Position numbers and translations under genes: made by a program. Below the pieces are notes generated by a model, which had not been told where the DNA came from, made no database searches, and worked only from the letters and a program-made list of their open reading frames with translations. From contig CAWGGM010000021.1 in assembly GCA_963822115.1 (NCBI GenBank), positions 372,001-436,000 of the forward strand: 64,000 nt of DNA, given 5' to 3'. Each line of letters starts with the position of its first letter. Position 1 is the first letter of the stretch. The stretch is from CAWDXG01 sp963822115 (lineage in GTDB: Bacteria; Myxococcota_A; Polyangia; Polyangiales; Polyangiaceae). This document shows, piece by piece, positions 43,459 through 53,556 of the stretch.

Positions 43459-45345
43459 CTAGAGTGGCTGTCGCTTGATCACGGGCGGCGTGCCGAGCAG
43501 CTGCAGGATCGGGTCGACCGCGTCGTGCTGCACGTTGGGCCCGACGGAGTTGGTCTCCTCGTAGTGATCACCCGGCGAGGCCTCGTTGAAATACGGGTCG
43601 TTCGGGTCGAGCTTGTAGTCGTATTCCGGAACGACGTAGCCGAGCTCGTCCTGCCCGAGGCCGATCACCCAGCGGTACTTCGCGTCGGGATCGCGCGCCA
43701 GGTCGATGACCTTCGTGCGATCCATCTTGGCGATGTCGGGCGGACCGTCGTCACAGCGCGAGTGGCCATCCTTGCCGCACTGGGGGTTGTCCTTCGGGTC
43801 GTTGAGCACGTGGTACGGCTCCGGCGTGAACGGGTAGGGCTTGTCCAGCGACGTGGTGCCGTCGCGCGTGGCCAGCAGTAGCTCCGCGTCCAGCTCGCCC
43901 GGGATGCTGACCAGCTCGGCGGGTCCGATGTCGAGCACGAAGATCTGGGAGCGGATCTCGGGCTCGTTGTTTTCCCCGAGGGGGATGGTCTTGTCGTAGA
44001 GCTCGCCGTCGCGGTCGAAGAGCTGCTGCGCGATGGCGATGTGGAAGGCTGCGTTCTTCACCGTCAGGTAGATCTCACGCGAGCGGAAACCGAGCGCAGC
44101 CGTCTCGCGCGTGTCCACGCCCTTGTGCAGCGACTCCAGTGCGTACGCCGCCAGCAGCTCCCCGTTGTTGTAGGCGCGCTGGATGCCTTCCGGCACCGTG
44201 TTCCCTTCCCAGTCGACGTGCTGGACTGCACCGGGGCCGACCTGCCCGCCCAGCGCTCCGTTGAAGAAGATGGCGATGCCGCCAACGCCGGCGGCCTTGT
44301 AGATCTGGTTGCCGCTCGCGTCCTTGATGTCGAGGCCCTTTTCGACGCCTTCGCGCAGCGTGTGCACGTAGTCGGCCGTGATCATCATGTTCTTGTCTTC
44401 GGAAAACTCCGGGTGGCTGCACCAGTTGATCAGGGTGGCGACGGTCGAGTTGTCCTTGGTGGAAACGAACCGAATCGTCCTGAGCTGGTTGTCGAGCACG
44501 ACTGGATCGCGGGTGTCGCTGACGAACGCCGCAGTCTTGTGCCCCGCCGGGTCGGTCTCCTTGATATGGCCGTCGACCGTGCTGGCGCCGAACTCGAGAT
44601 GCACCGGCTGAAGCGCATTCTCGGCTGCCTCGAGCGCGGCCGCGGTCTTCTCGCGGATCATCGCGTTGTAGTCTTTCTTGAGGCCGCTCTGCCCGTCCAC
44701 CGGGCCCCACTGACCCATCACGTCCTGCGTCTCGTGGTCGTGCTCGGCGGCCACGGCCAGGTAGTCCAGATCGAGGTCCGGGTACTCCTGCTTGATGAGA
44801 TCGCGAGTGCGCTCTACCTCGTTGTAGAACCAGCCGATCACGTCCACTGCACACATCCCGACCTTGGTGTTGCCCTGCTTCATCACGACGCAGCGCACAT
44901 TGGTGTGGTCCGCGACGCCCTTGGCTGGACGCCCCACGCCGAAGCCGGCCATCCATGTGCACTTCGTTGGGTCGACCGCGGGACAGCTGGCGGGATTGGA
45001 GAGGTCGCAGGTGGCCTTCTCCACGCACTTGTCGCCGTTCTGCGGGTTGAAGCTGTTGCTGTTCTCGTCGCCGGGTGCCCACGCCACCACGTAGTCGACC
45101 TTGGGGGTGATGTCCTCGATGGCAGCGCCCGCGTAGAACGTCGGATCGTTGCTCTTTTTGCACCCGTTGCCGCCGGGACAGCGCCGGTCGCAGCCCAGCT
45201 TCGCGTCGTTGACGTCACCCGCGGGCTTCGTCTCGCAGTAGTCGCCCGTGGCTGTGCTGCTCTTGTTCTGGCTCGACGAGCACCCCGCCATCAGCGCAAG
45301 ACAGGACAGCAGCGCCGTCCCCGCGCGCACCGCGCTTTCCCACAT
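43459..45345 (-). CDS. Neutral ceramidase-like lipoprotein
   Basis: 628 residues. The lipobox LMAGC is followed by a Cys-containing segment (about 35-65, six or so Cys) of unknown use. The family start YAGAAIEDITP follows. AAEHDHETQDVMGQWG is in the position of the zinc-binding HxH site, and NWCSHPEFSEDKNMMITADYVHTLRE and IFFNGALGGQVGP resemble neutral/alkaline ceramidases. The C-terminal part departs from the family and ends without the usual Ig-like domain. It may hydrolyse ceramide or another N-acyl lipid outside the cell. It converges on the sulfatase-like gene. ATG 45345 starts the signal peptide. Confidence 0.77.
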   Translation of the reverse strand: MWESAVRAGTALLSCLALMAGCSSSQNKSSTATGDYCETKPAGDVNDAKLGCDRRCPGGNGCKKSNDPTFYAGAAIEDITPKVDYVVAWAPGDENSNSFNPQNGDKCVEKATCDLSNPASCPAVDPTKCTWMAGFGVGRPAKGVADHTNVRCVVMKQGNTKVGMCAVDVIGWFYNEVERTRDLIKQEYPDLDLDYLAVAAEHDHETQDVMGQWGPVDGQSGLKKDYNAMIREKTAAALEAAENALQPVHLEFGASTVDGHIKETDPAGHKTAAFVSDTRDPVVLDNQLRTIRFVSTKDNSTVATLINWCSHPEFSEDKNMMITADYVHTLREGVEKGLDIKDASGNQIYKAAGVGGIAIFFNGALGGQVGPGAVQHVDWEGNTVPEGIQRAYNNGELLAAYALESLHKGVDTRETAALGFRSREIYLTVKNAAFHIAIAQQLFDRDGELYDKTIPLGENNEPEIRSQIFVLDIGPAELVSIPGELDAELLLATRDGTTSLDKPYPFTPEPYHVLNDPKDNPQCGKDGHSRCDDGPPDIAKMDRTKVIDLARDPDAKYRWVIGLGQDELGYVVPEYDYKLDPNDPYFNEASPGDHYEETNSVGPNVQHDAVDPILQLLGTPPVIKRQPL

Positions 45346-45463
45346 GCCCCTAGACTACGCGACCCCGCGCGCGCTGAACAGGCCGTCCAGCCGGAGGGAG
45401 CAGTGCGGTTCTGCTCGCCCGAGCCCGGCCAAACCCCGCTCCATGTGCGACGCTGGCGCGAGC

Positions 45464-46270
45464 ATGACCCTCCCGCAGCGCTTTCTCGGGTTGATCGCTC
45501 TGGTGCTCGTCCTGGCCAGCGTCGACGGCTGTCACCGCCACAGCAAGGTCGAGCTCAGGCTGTTTGCCGCCGCCAGTCTCCAGGACGCCATGCACGAGCT
45601 GGCCGCACGCTACGAGAAGACGCATCCAGGTGTGGCCGTGGACCTCGACTTCGCGGGCTCGAACGCCCTGGCACGCCAGATCGCCAGCTCGCGCCGCGCC
45701 GACGTGTACTTCTCGGCCGACGAGAAGTGGATGGACTACCTCGACAAGAAGCACCTGCTGGTGCCCGGGTCGCGCCGCTCGCTTCTGACCAATGCGCTGG
45801 TCGTGGTCGCGCGCAAGGAAAGCAAGGTGCAGATCGCGCGCCCCGTCGATCTGGCGACCGCGGACTACGAGCACCTGGTGCTGGCCGCGCCCGACGCGGT
45901 GCCGGCAGGGCGCTACGCCAAGCACTACCTCGAAGGCATCCGCTACAAGGGCGGCACCCTGTGGGATGCCGTGAAGGGCAAGCTGGTGCCGGCGCTGGAT
46001 GTGCGTGCGGCGCTGGCGGCGGTGGCAGCCGACCCGCGGCGCGTCGGGATCGTCTATTCGTCGGACCTCGTACGGAGCCAGGGTGTCAAGGCGCTGTACC
46101 GGGTGCCGGTCGCGGACGGTCCGCCCATCCGCTATCCGGTCGCACAGATCGCGGGGCGTCCCCACGCGGCTGCAGCCAAGGCGCTGCTCGCGTATCTGGA
46201 GAGCCCGGGCGCCCAGGCGGTGTACAAGCGCTGGGGTTTCGGCATGCTGCACCCGGTGGCCGGCAAGTAG
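45464..46270 (+). CDS. modA: Molybdate ABC transporter substrate-binding protein
   Basis: Periplasmic molybdate/tungstate binding protein, 268 residues, anchored as a lipoprotein (lipobox SVDGC). Characteristic segments are LRLFAAASLQDAMHELAARYEK at the mature N-terminus, DFAGSNALARQI with the oxyanion-binding Ser, the ADVYFSADEKWMD hinge and VPAGRYAKHYLE. ATG 45464 gives the proper signal peptide. ATG 45443 would add seven residues. modB follows after 46 bases. Confidence 0.92.
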   Translation: MTLPQRFLGLIALVLVLASVDGCHRHSKVELRLFAAASLQDAMHELAARYEKTHPGVAVDLDFAGSNALARQIASSRRADVYFSADEKWMDYLDKKHLLVPGSRRSLLTNALVVVARKESKVQIARPVDLATADYEHLVLAAPDAVPAGRYAKHYLEGIRYKGGTLWDAVKGKLVPALDVRAALAAVAADPRRVGIVYSSDLVRSQGVKALYRVPVADGPPIRYPVAQIAGRPHAAAAKALLAYLESPGAQAVYKRWGFGMLHPVAGK

Positions 46271-46316
46271 CGGGCTCGCGAAAATGGCGGGGTAGCGCGG
46301 ACGCGGGGCAGATCAA

Positions 46317-46997
46317 ATGGCAGATCCCGGAACTACACTGCTCCTGACACTGCAGATCGCATCCAGCGCGATCCTGCTCATCGCAGTGCCGGCAGTGCTG
46401 GTCGCGTATCTGCTTGCGCGCCGCAGCTTCTTCGGAAAGAGCGTGGTCGAGACGATCGTCGCGTTGCCGCTGGTGCTGCCGCCCACCGCGGTGGGCTACC
46501 TGCTGCTCAGCACCCTGGCTGTCGACGGACCGCTTGGCGTGCAGACACTAGGCTTCGATCTGGACCTGTTGCTCACCTGGAAAGGCGCGGTGGTCGCTTC
46601 GGCGGTGATGGCCTGGCCGCTGGTCGTCCGCACGGCCCGGGTGGCCTTCGAGGGCGTCGATCCGCGGCTGGAGAGCATGGCGCGCACGCTCGGTTTCGGT
46701 CGCTTCGAGACGTTCGTACGCATCTCGTTGCCGCTCGCCGCGCGAGGGCTGCTCGCTGGATTGATCCTGGGTTTTTCCCGCGCTCTGGGCGAGTTCGGCG
46801 CGACGGTGATCGTCGCGGGCAACATCCCCGGCAAGACCCAGACGCTGTCGCTCGCGATTTTCAGTGCCGAACAGGCTGGTCACCCCAGTGAAGCGCGCGC
46901 GCTTCTGTGGATTGCCGTCGCGCTCGGCTTCGTCGCCGTCTTCATCGTCGAGTGGCTGTCGCGGCGACGCCCTGGCAGCCTCGCGCGGCGCGTCTAG
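46317..46997 (+). CDS. modB: Molybdate ABC transporter permease
   Basis: 226 residues with about five membrane helices. The cytoplasmic coupling loop (EAA motif) reads FSRALGEFGATVIVAGNIPGKTQTL, diagnostic for ModB. PLVLPPTAVGYLLL is typical of the family. It forms the channel for ModA-delivered molybdate. The ATPase ModC is absent from the window. The next gene, queE, is on the other strand three bases away, so modC is not downstream. Confidence 0.93.
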   Translation: MADPGTTLLLTLQIASSAILLIAVPAVLVAYLLARRSFFGKSVVETIVALPLVLPPTAVGYLLLSTLAVDGPLGVQTLGFDLDLLLTWKGAVVASAVMAWPLVVRTARVAFEGVDPRLESMARTLGFGRFETFVRISLPLAARGLLAGLILGFSRALGEFGATVIVAGNIPGKTQTLSLAIFSAEQAGHPSEARALLWIAVALGFVAVFIVEWLSRRRPGSLARRV

Positions 46998-47000
46998 CAA

Positions 47001-47732
47001 CTATCTGCCGCGCCGGCCGTCGAACAGCTCGAGGTGCAGCCGCGGCGAGAAGCGGTAGCCGGTCGCGACGCACACCCGAGCAACTTCCGGCGAGCGCTCG
47101 GCCAGCTCCTGCCGGGTGTTCGCCTGGGGCATCAACATCACACGATCGCGGGGCCATTCGATCAGGCCGACCACGGCTTCGGCTTCTGCGCGATCCTCAT
47201 CACCGCGGATCACGAGCTTGAGCCACGCGCGTCCGGTGTCGCGCAGCGCCGTGAGCGCAGCGGGCTTGATGCGCAAGCGCTCGGCGTCGCCCCCGTTGGA
47301 GAGCTTGGGCGAGACGTTCCACTGGTCGACGCGCGCAAGGAGCTCGGGGCGCGGCGCGACCGTGCCGTTCGTCTCGACCTCGACGAAGACATTCGCCGGA
47401 ATATGCGAAAGCAGCGTGACCAGCCCGCGCTGCTGCAGCAGCGGTTCGCCGCCAGTGAGCACGAGGCGTCGTGTACGCGCGGAATTCAGGCGCGCCGAAA
47501 GCGCTGCCACGCTCTCGAGTCTGACTTCCGCGTCGTAGTCGTGGCTTTGCCAGTCCCACGTGTAGCGCGTGTCGCACCAGCTGCACCGCAGGTTGCAGGT
47601 GGCGAGCCTGACGAACACGCTCGGTTCGCCCGCGCCAGGACCTTCTCCTTGCAGACTCTCGAACACCTCCGAGAGCTTCAGCTGGATCGGCCCCGGTGCC
47701 GGGTGTTCGCTTTCGGTCTGGGTCGTGGCCAC
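47001..47732 (-). CDS. queE: 7-carboxy-7-deazaguanine synthase (QueE)
   Basis: A radical SAM enzyme of the queuosine and 7-deazaguanine pathway, 243 residues. The cluster-binding CNLRCSWCD motif (CxxxCxxC) follows SLQGEGPGAGEPSVFVRLA, the substrate/SAM signature, and VLTGGEPLLQ follows in turn. NVSPKLSNGG is also typical. The start is taken as GTG 47732, since the frame upstream is Arg-rich and unlike the family. queC, queD and queF are not nearby. Confidence 0.92.
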   Translation of the reverse strand: MATTQTESEHPAPGPIQLKLSEVFESLQGEGPGAGEPSVFVRLATCNLRCSWCDTRYTWDWQSHDYDAEVRLESVAALSARLNSARTRRLVLTGGEPLLQQRGLVTLLSHIPANVFVEVETNGTVAPRPELLARVDQWNVSPKLSNGGDAERLRIKPAALTALRDTGRAWLKLVIRGDEDRAEAEAVVGLIEWPRDRVMLMPQANTRQELAERSPEVARVCVATGYRFSPRLHLELFDGRRGR

Positions 47733-47829
47733 CGCCCGGATACTGATTCCCGTCCGGGCGCGGCGCAAGCGACAGGAAGTTGCCTCCTCCCGGAGCGGAG
47801 CGGCGCACTTCGTGTTATGGCCCCGTGCC

Positions 47830-48582
47830 ATGAGCAAGGACAAGCGCGGAGGACGCGATCTCGGGAGCATCCGGCCGGTGGAGGTGACACCTGGTTTCCA
47901 CCGTTTGAGCGAAGGCTCCGTGCTCTACCGCGCTGGCGGCACCGTCGTGCTGTGCACGGCCTCCATCGACGACTCGGTGCCGGAATTCCTCAAGGGCAAG
48001 GGCAAGGGCTGGGTGACGGCGGAGTACCAGATGCACCCGCGCTCGAATCCCAAGCGGCGCGAGAACCGCGACGGCCGCAACAAGCCACTGGGCGGTCGCG
48101 CGCGGGAGATCCAGCGGCTGATCGGCCGCTCGCTGCGCGCGGCGGTCGACCTCGACAAGCTCGGTGAACGCAGCATCGTGATCGATTGCGATGTGCTCGA
48201 GGCGGACGGCGGAACGCGTACCGCGTCGGTCACCGGTGGCTGGATGGCGCTAGCGCTTGCGTTGAACGAGATCCGCCGTCAACGCCGGCTCGACCGCGCC
48301 GTGATGCGCGACCAGGTCGCCGCGGTGAGCGTCGGCCACGTCGACGGCGAGTATGCGCTGGACCTCTGCTACGCCGAGGACAGCACCGCGCGCGTCGACC
48401 TGAACGTGGTCGCGACGGCGCGCGGCGGTATCGTCGAGATCCAGGGAACCGCCGAGGGCGAGGCGGTGCCCCGCTCCGACGTGGATGCCATGGTCGACCT
48501 GGCGCTCGAGGGTATCGGCGCGTTGTGCAAGGTGCAGGACGCCGTGCTCGAAGAGCAGCGGGTCGACAAGACGAAGCTCTAG
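47830..48582 (+). CDS. rph: Ribonuclease PH
   Basis: A phosphorolytic 3' exoribonuclease trimming tRNA precursors. It has 250 residues, the normal length. Motifs: GGRDLGSIRPVEVTPGF at the N-terminus, VLCTASIDDSVPEFLKGKGKGWVTAEYQMHPRS, RAREIQRLIGRSLRA carrying the phosphate-binding Arg residues, and DCDVLEADGGTRTASVTGG. It is separated from the downstream hydrolase by 19 bases, so they are probably cotranscribed. Confidence 0.96.
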   Translation: MSKDKRGGRDLGSIRPVEVTPGFHRLSEGSVLYRAGGTVVLCTASIDDSVPEFLKGKGKGWVTAEYQMHPRSNPKRRENRDGRNKPLGGRAREIQRLIGRSLRAAVDLDKLGERSIVIDCDVLEADGGTRTASVTGGWMALALALNEIRRQRRLDRAVMRDQVAAVSVGHVDGEYALDLCYAEDSTARVDLNVVATARGGIVEIQGTAEGEAVPRSDVDAMVDLALEGIGALCKVQDAVLEEQRVDKTKL

Positions 48583-48601
48583 AACAGAAAGGGGGCCCAG
48601 G

Positions 48602-49841
48602 ATGGGCAAAGTACGGGATCTCGCCGAACGGCTGTGGACCGGAGAGGACAGCACCGAAGGGCTGCACCCGTTCACCGTGCTGCTCGGACTGGAGGAGTTT
48701 TCGCCGGGGCTCGCGTTTCTGTCGAGCTTTGCCAACGTGACCGCGGTCGAGACCGGCGCCGGGCTCGTGCTCGTCGACACGGGCAGCTTCTTCCTCGCGG
48801 GTCAGAACCACGCGAACCTCCGCGAGTGGTCCAAGGCGCCGGTGCACACGGCGGTCTACACGCACGGCCACGTCGACCATGCTTTCGGGCTTGGGCCGTT
48901 CGAGAACGAAGCGCGCGAGCGCGGCGCGCGTCTGCCCGAGGTGATCGCGCACGAAGCCGTGCCGGAACGCTTTGAACGCTATCGGCTGACCGCCGGCTAC
49001 AACGAGCACATCAACGCGCGGCAGTTCGGCATGGCGGCGAACTGGCCGACGGATTACCGCATGCCGGAACGTCACGTATCGCAGCGAGCTGTCCGTTGAA
49101 GTGGGCGGCGAACGTTTCGAGCTGCACCACGCCCGCGGCGAGACGGACGACCATACCTGGGTGTGGATGCCGGAGCGCAAGGTGCTCTGCCCTGGAGATC
49201 TGTTCATCTGGGCATCACCCAACTGTGGCAATCCGCAGAAGGTGCAGCGCTATCCGCGCGAGTGGGCGCTGGCCCTGCGCACGATGTCGGCGCTGGGCGC
49301 CGAGACGATGTTTCCCGGACACGGTCCGCCGATCGTGGGCGCGGAACGCATCCGGCAGGCGCTGGACGAAACGGCAGAGCTGCTCGAGTTCCTGCACGAG
49401 TCCACGCTCGCGCTGATGAACCAGGGCGCCCGGCTCAACGACATCCTGCACGAGGTCAAGGCGCCGGAGCGCCTGCTCGCGCGCCCGTATCTCCGGCCCG
49501 TGTACGACGAGCCCGAGTTCATCGTGCGCAACCTGTGGCGCCTGTACGGCGGCTGGTACGACGGCAACCCCGCGCATCTCAAGCCGGCGCGCGAGGTCGA
49601 GCTGGCGCGCGAGCTGGCTTCGCTTGCGGGTGGCGCGCCGCGTCTTGTCGATCGCGCGCTCGAACTGTCAGCGAAAGGCGAGCACCGCCTGGCGTGTCAC
49701 CTGGCCGAGACCGCTGCGCTGGCTGCGCCCGACGACGCGGCCATAGGTGAAACCCGCAGCAAGGTCTACACAGCGCGCGCCGAAGTCGAGACGAGCCTGA
49801 TGGCCAAGGGCGTGTACAACGCCGCGGCGCGCGGCGAGTAG
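48602..49841 (+). CDS. Alkyl-sulfatase-like metallo-beta-lactamase hydrolase (single-base frameshift)
   Basis: A metallo-beta-lactamase-fold enzyme. The zinc motif THGHVDH lies in the first part; the later His/Asp ligands are in HHARGETDDH and FPGHGPP. After the core, RPYLRPVYDEPEFIVRNLWRLYGGWYDGNPAHL is the dimerisation domain of SdsA-type alkyl sulfatases, without the third SCP2-like domain. The frame breaks at about 49066 (a CCGG). Removing one base gives a 412-residue protein through MPNVTYRSELSVEVGGERF. Read literally it would be two short proteins, neither complete. Confidence 0.86.
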
Positions 49842-49929
49842 CGACCGAAACGCGGCCCGGACGAATCCGACCCAGCGAAACCGATCCCGACCGACCGGCA
49901 CGGCGGATGATGGGCCGGTCCAGCGGCGG

Positions 49930-50124
49930 GTGGATGGCCAGAGGCAGACGATCCACGCGGTTCACGTAGCGGGGCTCGCTGCGCTGTTGGTGGAGAACTA
50001 CGGCCGCAATCCTGCGCAGATCCGTGCAGCGATCGACAACAACGCCACCGACCTCGGGCAGCCGGGCGTAGACCCGTGGTTCGGCCACGGTCGCATCGAC
50101 GTACCTGCCTCGTTGGGCCTGTAG
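49930..50124 (+). pseudogene. Remnant of a subtilisin-like serine protease (C-terminal end)
   Basis: A 64-codon open stretch ends with the typical S8 peptidase tail: HVAGLAALLVENYGRNPAQIRAAIDNNATDLG, then GHGRIDVPASL. In active enzymes the preceding residues are GTSMAAPHVAG with the catalytic Ser; here they read QRQTIHAVHVAG, so the nucleophile is gone. The catalytic domain upstream is missing. The surrounding 401 bases (49842-50242) contain nothing else I can support. It is a decayed or recombined gene fragment. Confidence 0.65.
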
Positions 50125-50157
50125 TCGCAGCGCTCGTTGGGCCTGTAGTCGCAGCGA
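50110..50157. repeat. 24-bp tandem duplication at the subtilase remnant
   Basis: Two adjacent 24-base copies starting TCGTTGGGCCTGTAGTCGCA, 23 of 24 identical. The first copy carries the last three codons and stop of the subtilase remnant, so the duplication arose at its very end. Confidence 0.8.
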
Positions 50158-50242
50158 CGGTTGGCGCGGAGTACGGTCGTGGCCGCGCTCCGCGCCACGC
50201 TGCAGTAGCAGCGTCATTCCGGATGGTTACATTGTCCGGACG

Positions 50243-51340
<1,098 letters not shown>

Positions 51341-51461
51341 GGGTGCCAGGTCGTCGTGCGGCATGGCCCTCCCCCTTTGTTGACGGCGATCAAGCTAACG
51401 CGTGCGATCGCCTTTGCCAGCGTTTTCAGCTCTTCGCAGAGTGCCGCGCGCTTGCGATCTG

Positions 51462-52193
51462 CTACTCGCCCGGCGGCACTTCTTCAGTGCCGAACACGTA
51501 GCGGTAGATCATGTCGGCGAGCGCGCTGCGCAGCGCTTGAGCGCGCTCGGGAGAGGCGGCAGGGCCGCGGCCGCCAGTGGTCGCCGTCGCGGCTTCCTCC
51601 GCAGCGAGCTGGATCACCTCGGCCGCGGCAAGCGGATCGGGGATGCGCTCTCTGGGTACGACCGCTTCGATGACCGCGCCTAGAGCCTGCCTTCCGCGCT
51701 TCTCGAAGCGCAGCCGGATCTCCGCGACCTCCGGATCGCGCATCGACATGGCCAGGAACACGAAGTGCAGATCCGGATGCTCCGCGGCGTTCTGGAACAG
51801 CACGTCGATGACGTGATCCACCGTCGCGCGCTTGTCGCGCGGCGTGCGCGTGACGGCAAAAGCGTCCGGTGTGAGGTTGCCCATGACGCTCTGGTAGGTC
51901 TCTTCGAGATACTCGGTGATCATCTCGATGAAGATCTGCCGCTTGTCGTGGAAGTAGCGATAGAACGTGCCCACGCTCACGCCGGCGCGCCGTGCGATGT
52001 CCGGTGTCTGCGTCGCGTCGAAGCCCTTCTCCGCGAACACCTCCGCAGCCGCTGCCACCAGCGCGTCGTAGGTCGCCCGGGCTCGCTTCTGGGTGAAGGT
52101 GCGCGTGTAGCGGGTGGCCGGAGGCAGGCTCGGACGCTGGGTCCGGGCCTGCTCGAGCGGGACGACCTCGGGCTGTTCAGCAGCTCTGGACAT
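51462..52193 (-). CDS. TetR-family transcriptional regulator
   Basis: 243 residues from ATG 52193. About 30 disordered residues precede a canonical TetR HTH (about 40-85, AEVFAEKGFDATQTPDIARRAGVSVGTFYRYFHDKRQIF). The ligand domain is alpha-helical, and FEKRGRQALGAVIEAVVP is near its middle. It is transcribed divergently from the diiron protein gene, with 141 bases between the starts that contain a candidate operator. It is likely the repressor of that gene and itself. Confidence 0.9.
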   Translation of the reverse strand: MSRAAEQPEVVPLEQARTQRPSLPPATRYTRTFTQKRARATYDALVAAAAEVFAEKGFDATQTPDIARRAGVSVGTFYRYFHDKRQIFIEMITEYLEETYQSVMGNLTPDAFAVTRTPRDKRATVDHVIDVLFQNAAEHPDLHFVFLAMSMRDPEVAEIRLRFEKRGRQALGAVIEAVVPRERIPDPLAAAEVIQLAAEEAATATTGGRGPAASPERAQALRSALADMIYRYVFGTEEVPPGE

Positions 52194-52231
52194 CGAAAAA
52201 CCTGCCGTAACGATAGCTCGCGCGGACAAAA

Positions 52232-52256
52232 AGTGAAATGAGTTTCGGATTTCGCT
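52232..52256. promoter_or_regulatory. Candidate TetR operator overlapping a -35 element
   Basis: AGTGAAAT and ATTTCGCT form an imperfect inverted repeat (7 of 8 paired) around a 9-base spacer, in the divergent region. TTGACC begins at the last base of the repeat and could be the -35 of the diiron gene promoter. This position would let the repressor block it. Confidence 0.45.
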
Positions 52257-52334
52257 TGACCAAGATCAAGACGGCGGCAAACCTGAAGCGGGTTTCATTT
52301 TCCGAGGTCATCCGTCCCCCGGCAGGAGTCAGCC

Positions 52335-53375
52335 ATGTCCGAAACCGCAAACCGTCCGCTGAACATCGAGCGAATCGAGGTCACTCTCGATGTCACCTAC
52401 AACTGGGGCTACGAGGAGACCCGCCACGACCTGCGCGAGCTGTATCGCAAGGCGAAGAAGGCGCAGTGGAACGCCGACGAGCGGCTCGACTGGTCGATCG
52501 ATGTCGACCTGGACAAGGACAACATCCCCGAGTTCATGCATCCGCTGTACGGCTCGGAGCTGTACGCGAAGCTGACCAAGAAGCAGCACGACCAGCTGCG
52601 CCGCGAGATGCCCGCATGGACGCAGTCGCAGTTCCTGCACGGCGAGCAGGGCGCGCTGCTCGCCGCGTCGCAGCTCGTCAACTCGGTGCCCGACATCGAC
52701 TCGAAGTACTACGTCGCGACCCAGGTCGTGGACGAAGCGCGCCACGTCGAGGTCTTCGACCGCTACCTGCACGAGAAGGTGGGCGATTCGTATCCGATCA
52801 GCCCGCACCTGAAAAAGCTGCTGGATCTGATCCTGACCGACTCGCGCTGGGACATGAAGCTCCTGGGCATGCAGATCATGGTGGAAGGGCTGGCTCTGGC
52901 GGCTTTCGGCGTGACGCGTCAGTTCGTCCTCGAGCCGCTGCTCAAGGATCTCACCACGTACGTGATCCAGGACGAGGCGCGCCACGTCGCCTACGGCGTG
53001 CTGTCGCTGCGCGACTACTACAGTGACATGAAGGAATCCGAGGTCCGGGAGCGCGAGGATTTCATCTACGAGTCTGCCGTGCTCATGCGCGACCGCTTCC
53101 TGTTCCAGCAGGTGTGGGAGAAGATGGGTCTGCCCATGCAGGAGTGCATGGACATCGCACTGAACAACGAGGGGCAGCGCCAGTTCCGGCAGATCCTGTT
53201 CAGCAAGATCGTCCCGGCCGTGAAGCGCATCGGGCTGCTCAGCGAGCGCCAGCGCGAGCGCTTCGACCAGCTCGGTATCCTCCAGTACGAGAACTGGCAG
53301 GACCCGTTCGAGGCACTGGAAGAGACCGAGAAGGAGCTCGCGGCGGAGGGGTTCGGCGTGAGCGCCGCCGAGTAG
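52335..53375 (+). CDS. R2-like / ferritin-superfamily diiron protein
   Basis: 346 residues, all helical. The metal set is complete and ordered as in ribonucleotide-reductase R2-like and AurF-like oxygenases: Glu104 (HGEQGALLA), Glu134 and His137 (VVDEARHVEV), Glu184 (MVEGLALAAFG), Glu214 and His217 (IQDEARHVAYG). The duplicated DEARH motif is typical of a four-helix diiron core. It is not a true R2, since it lacks the expected tyrosyl-radical surroundings and is not near nrdA. It could be an oxygenase or oxidoreductase under control of the divergent TetR gene. A GGAG lies upstream of ATG 52335. Confidence 0.83.
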   Translation: MSETANRPLNIERIEVTLDVTYNWGYEETRHDLRELYRKAKKAQWNADERLDWSIDVDLDKDNIPEFMHPLYGSELYAKLTKKQHDQLRREMPAWTQSQFLHGEQGALLAASQLVNSVPDIDSKYYVATQVVDEARHVEVFDRYLHEKVGDSYPISPHLKKLLDLILTDSRWDMKLLGMQIMVEGLALAAFGVTRQFVLEPLLKDLTTYVIQDEARHVAYGVLSLRDYYSDMKESEVREREDFIYESAVLMRDRFLFQQVWEKMGLPMQECMDIALNNEGQRQFRQILFSKIVPAVKRIGLLSERQRERFDQLGILQYENWQDPFEALEETEKELAAEGFGVSAAE

Positions 53376-53556
53376 CGAGCCCCTCGCAAAGGCCTGGACA
53401 TCTGTCCGCGAACAGGCCTGCGCGCTGCGTATCTCCACGGCACACAAGTGGTAGAACCACTACGCACCCGTGGCATCGGAGTCACACCTTCTGGCCGCTA
53501 TTTCCCGCTAGAACCGACAAATCCGATCTGGTCCGGCGCTTGCTATTCCCTGCGCC

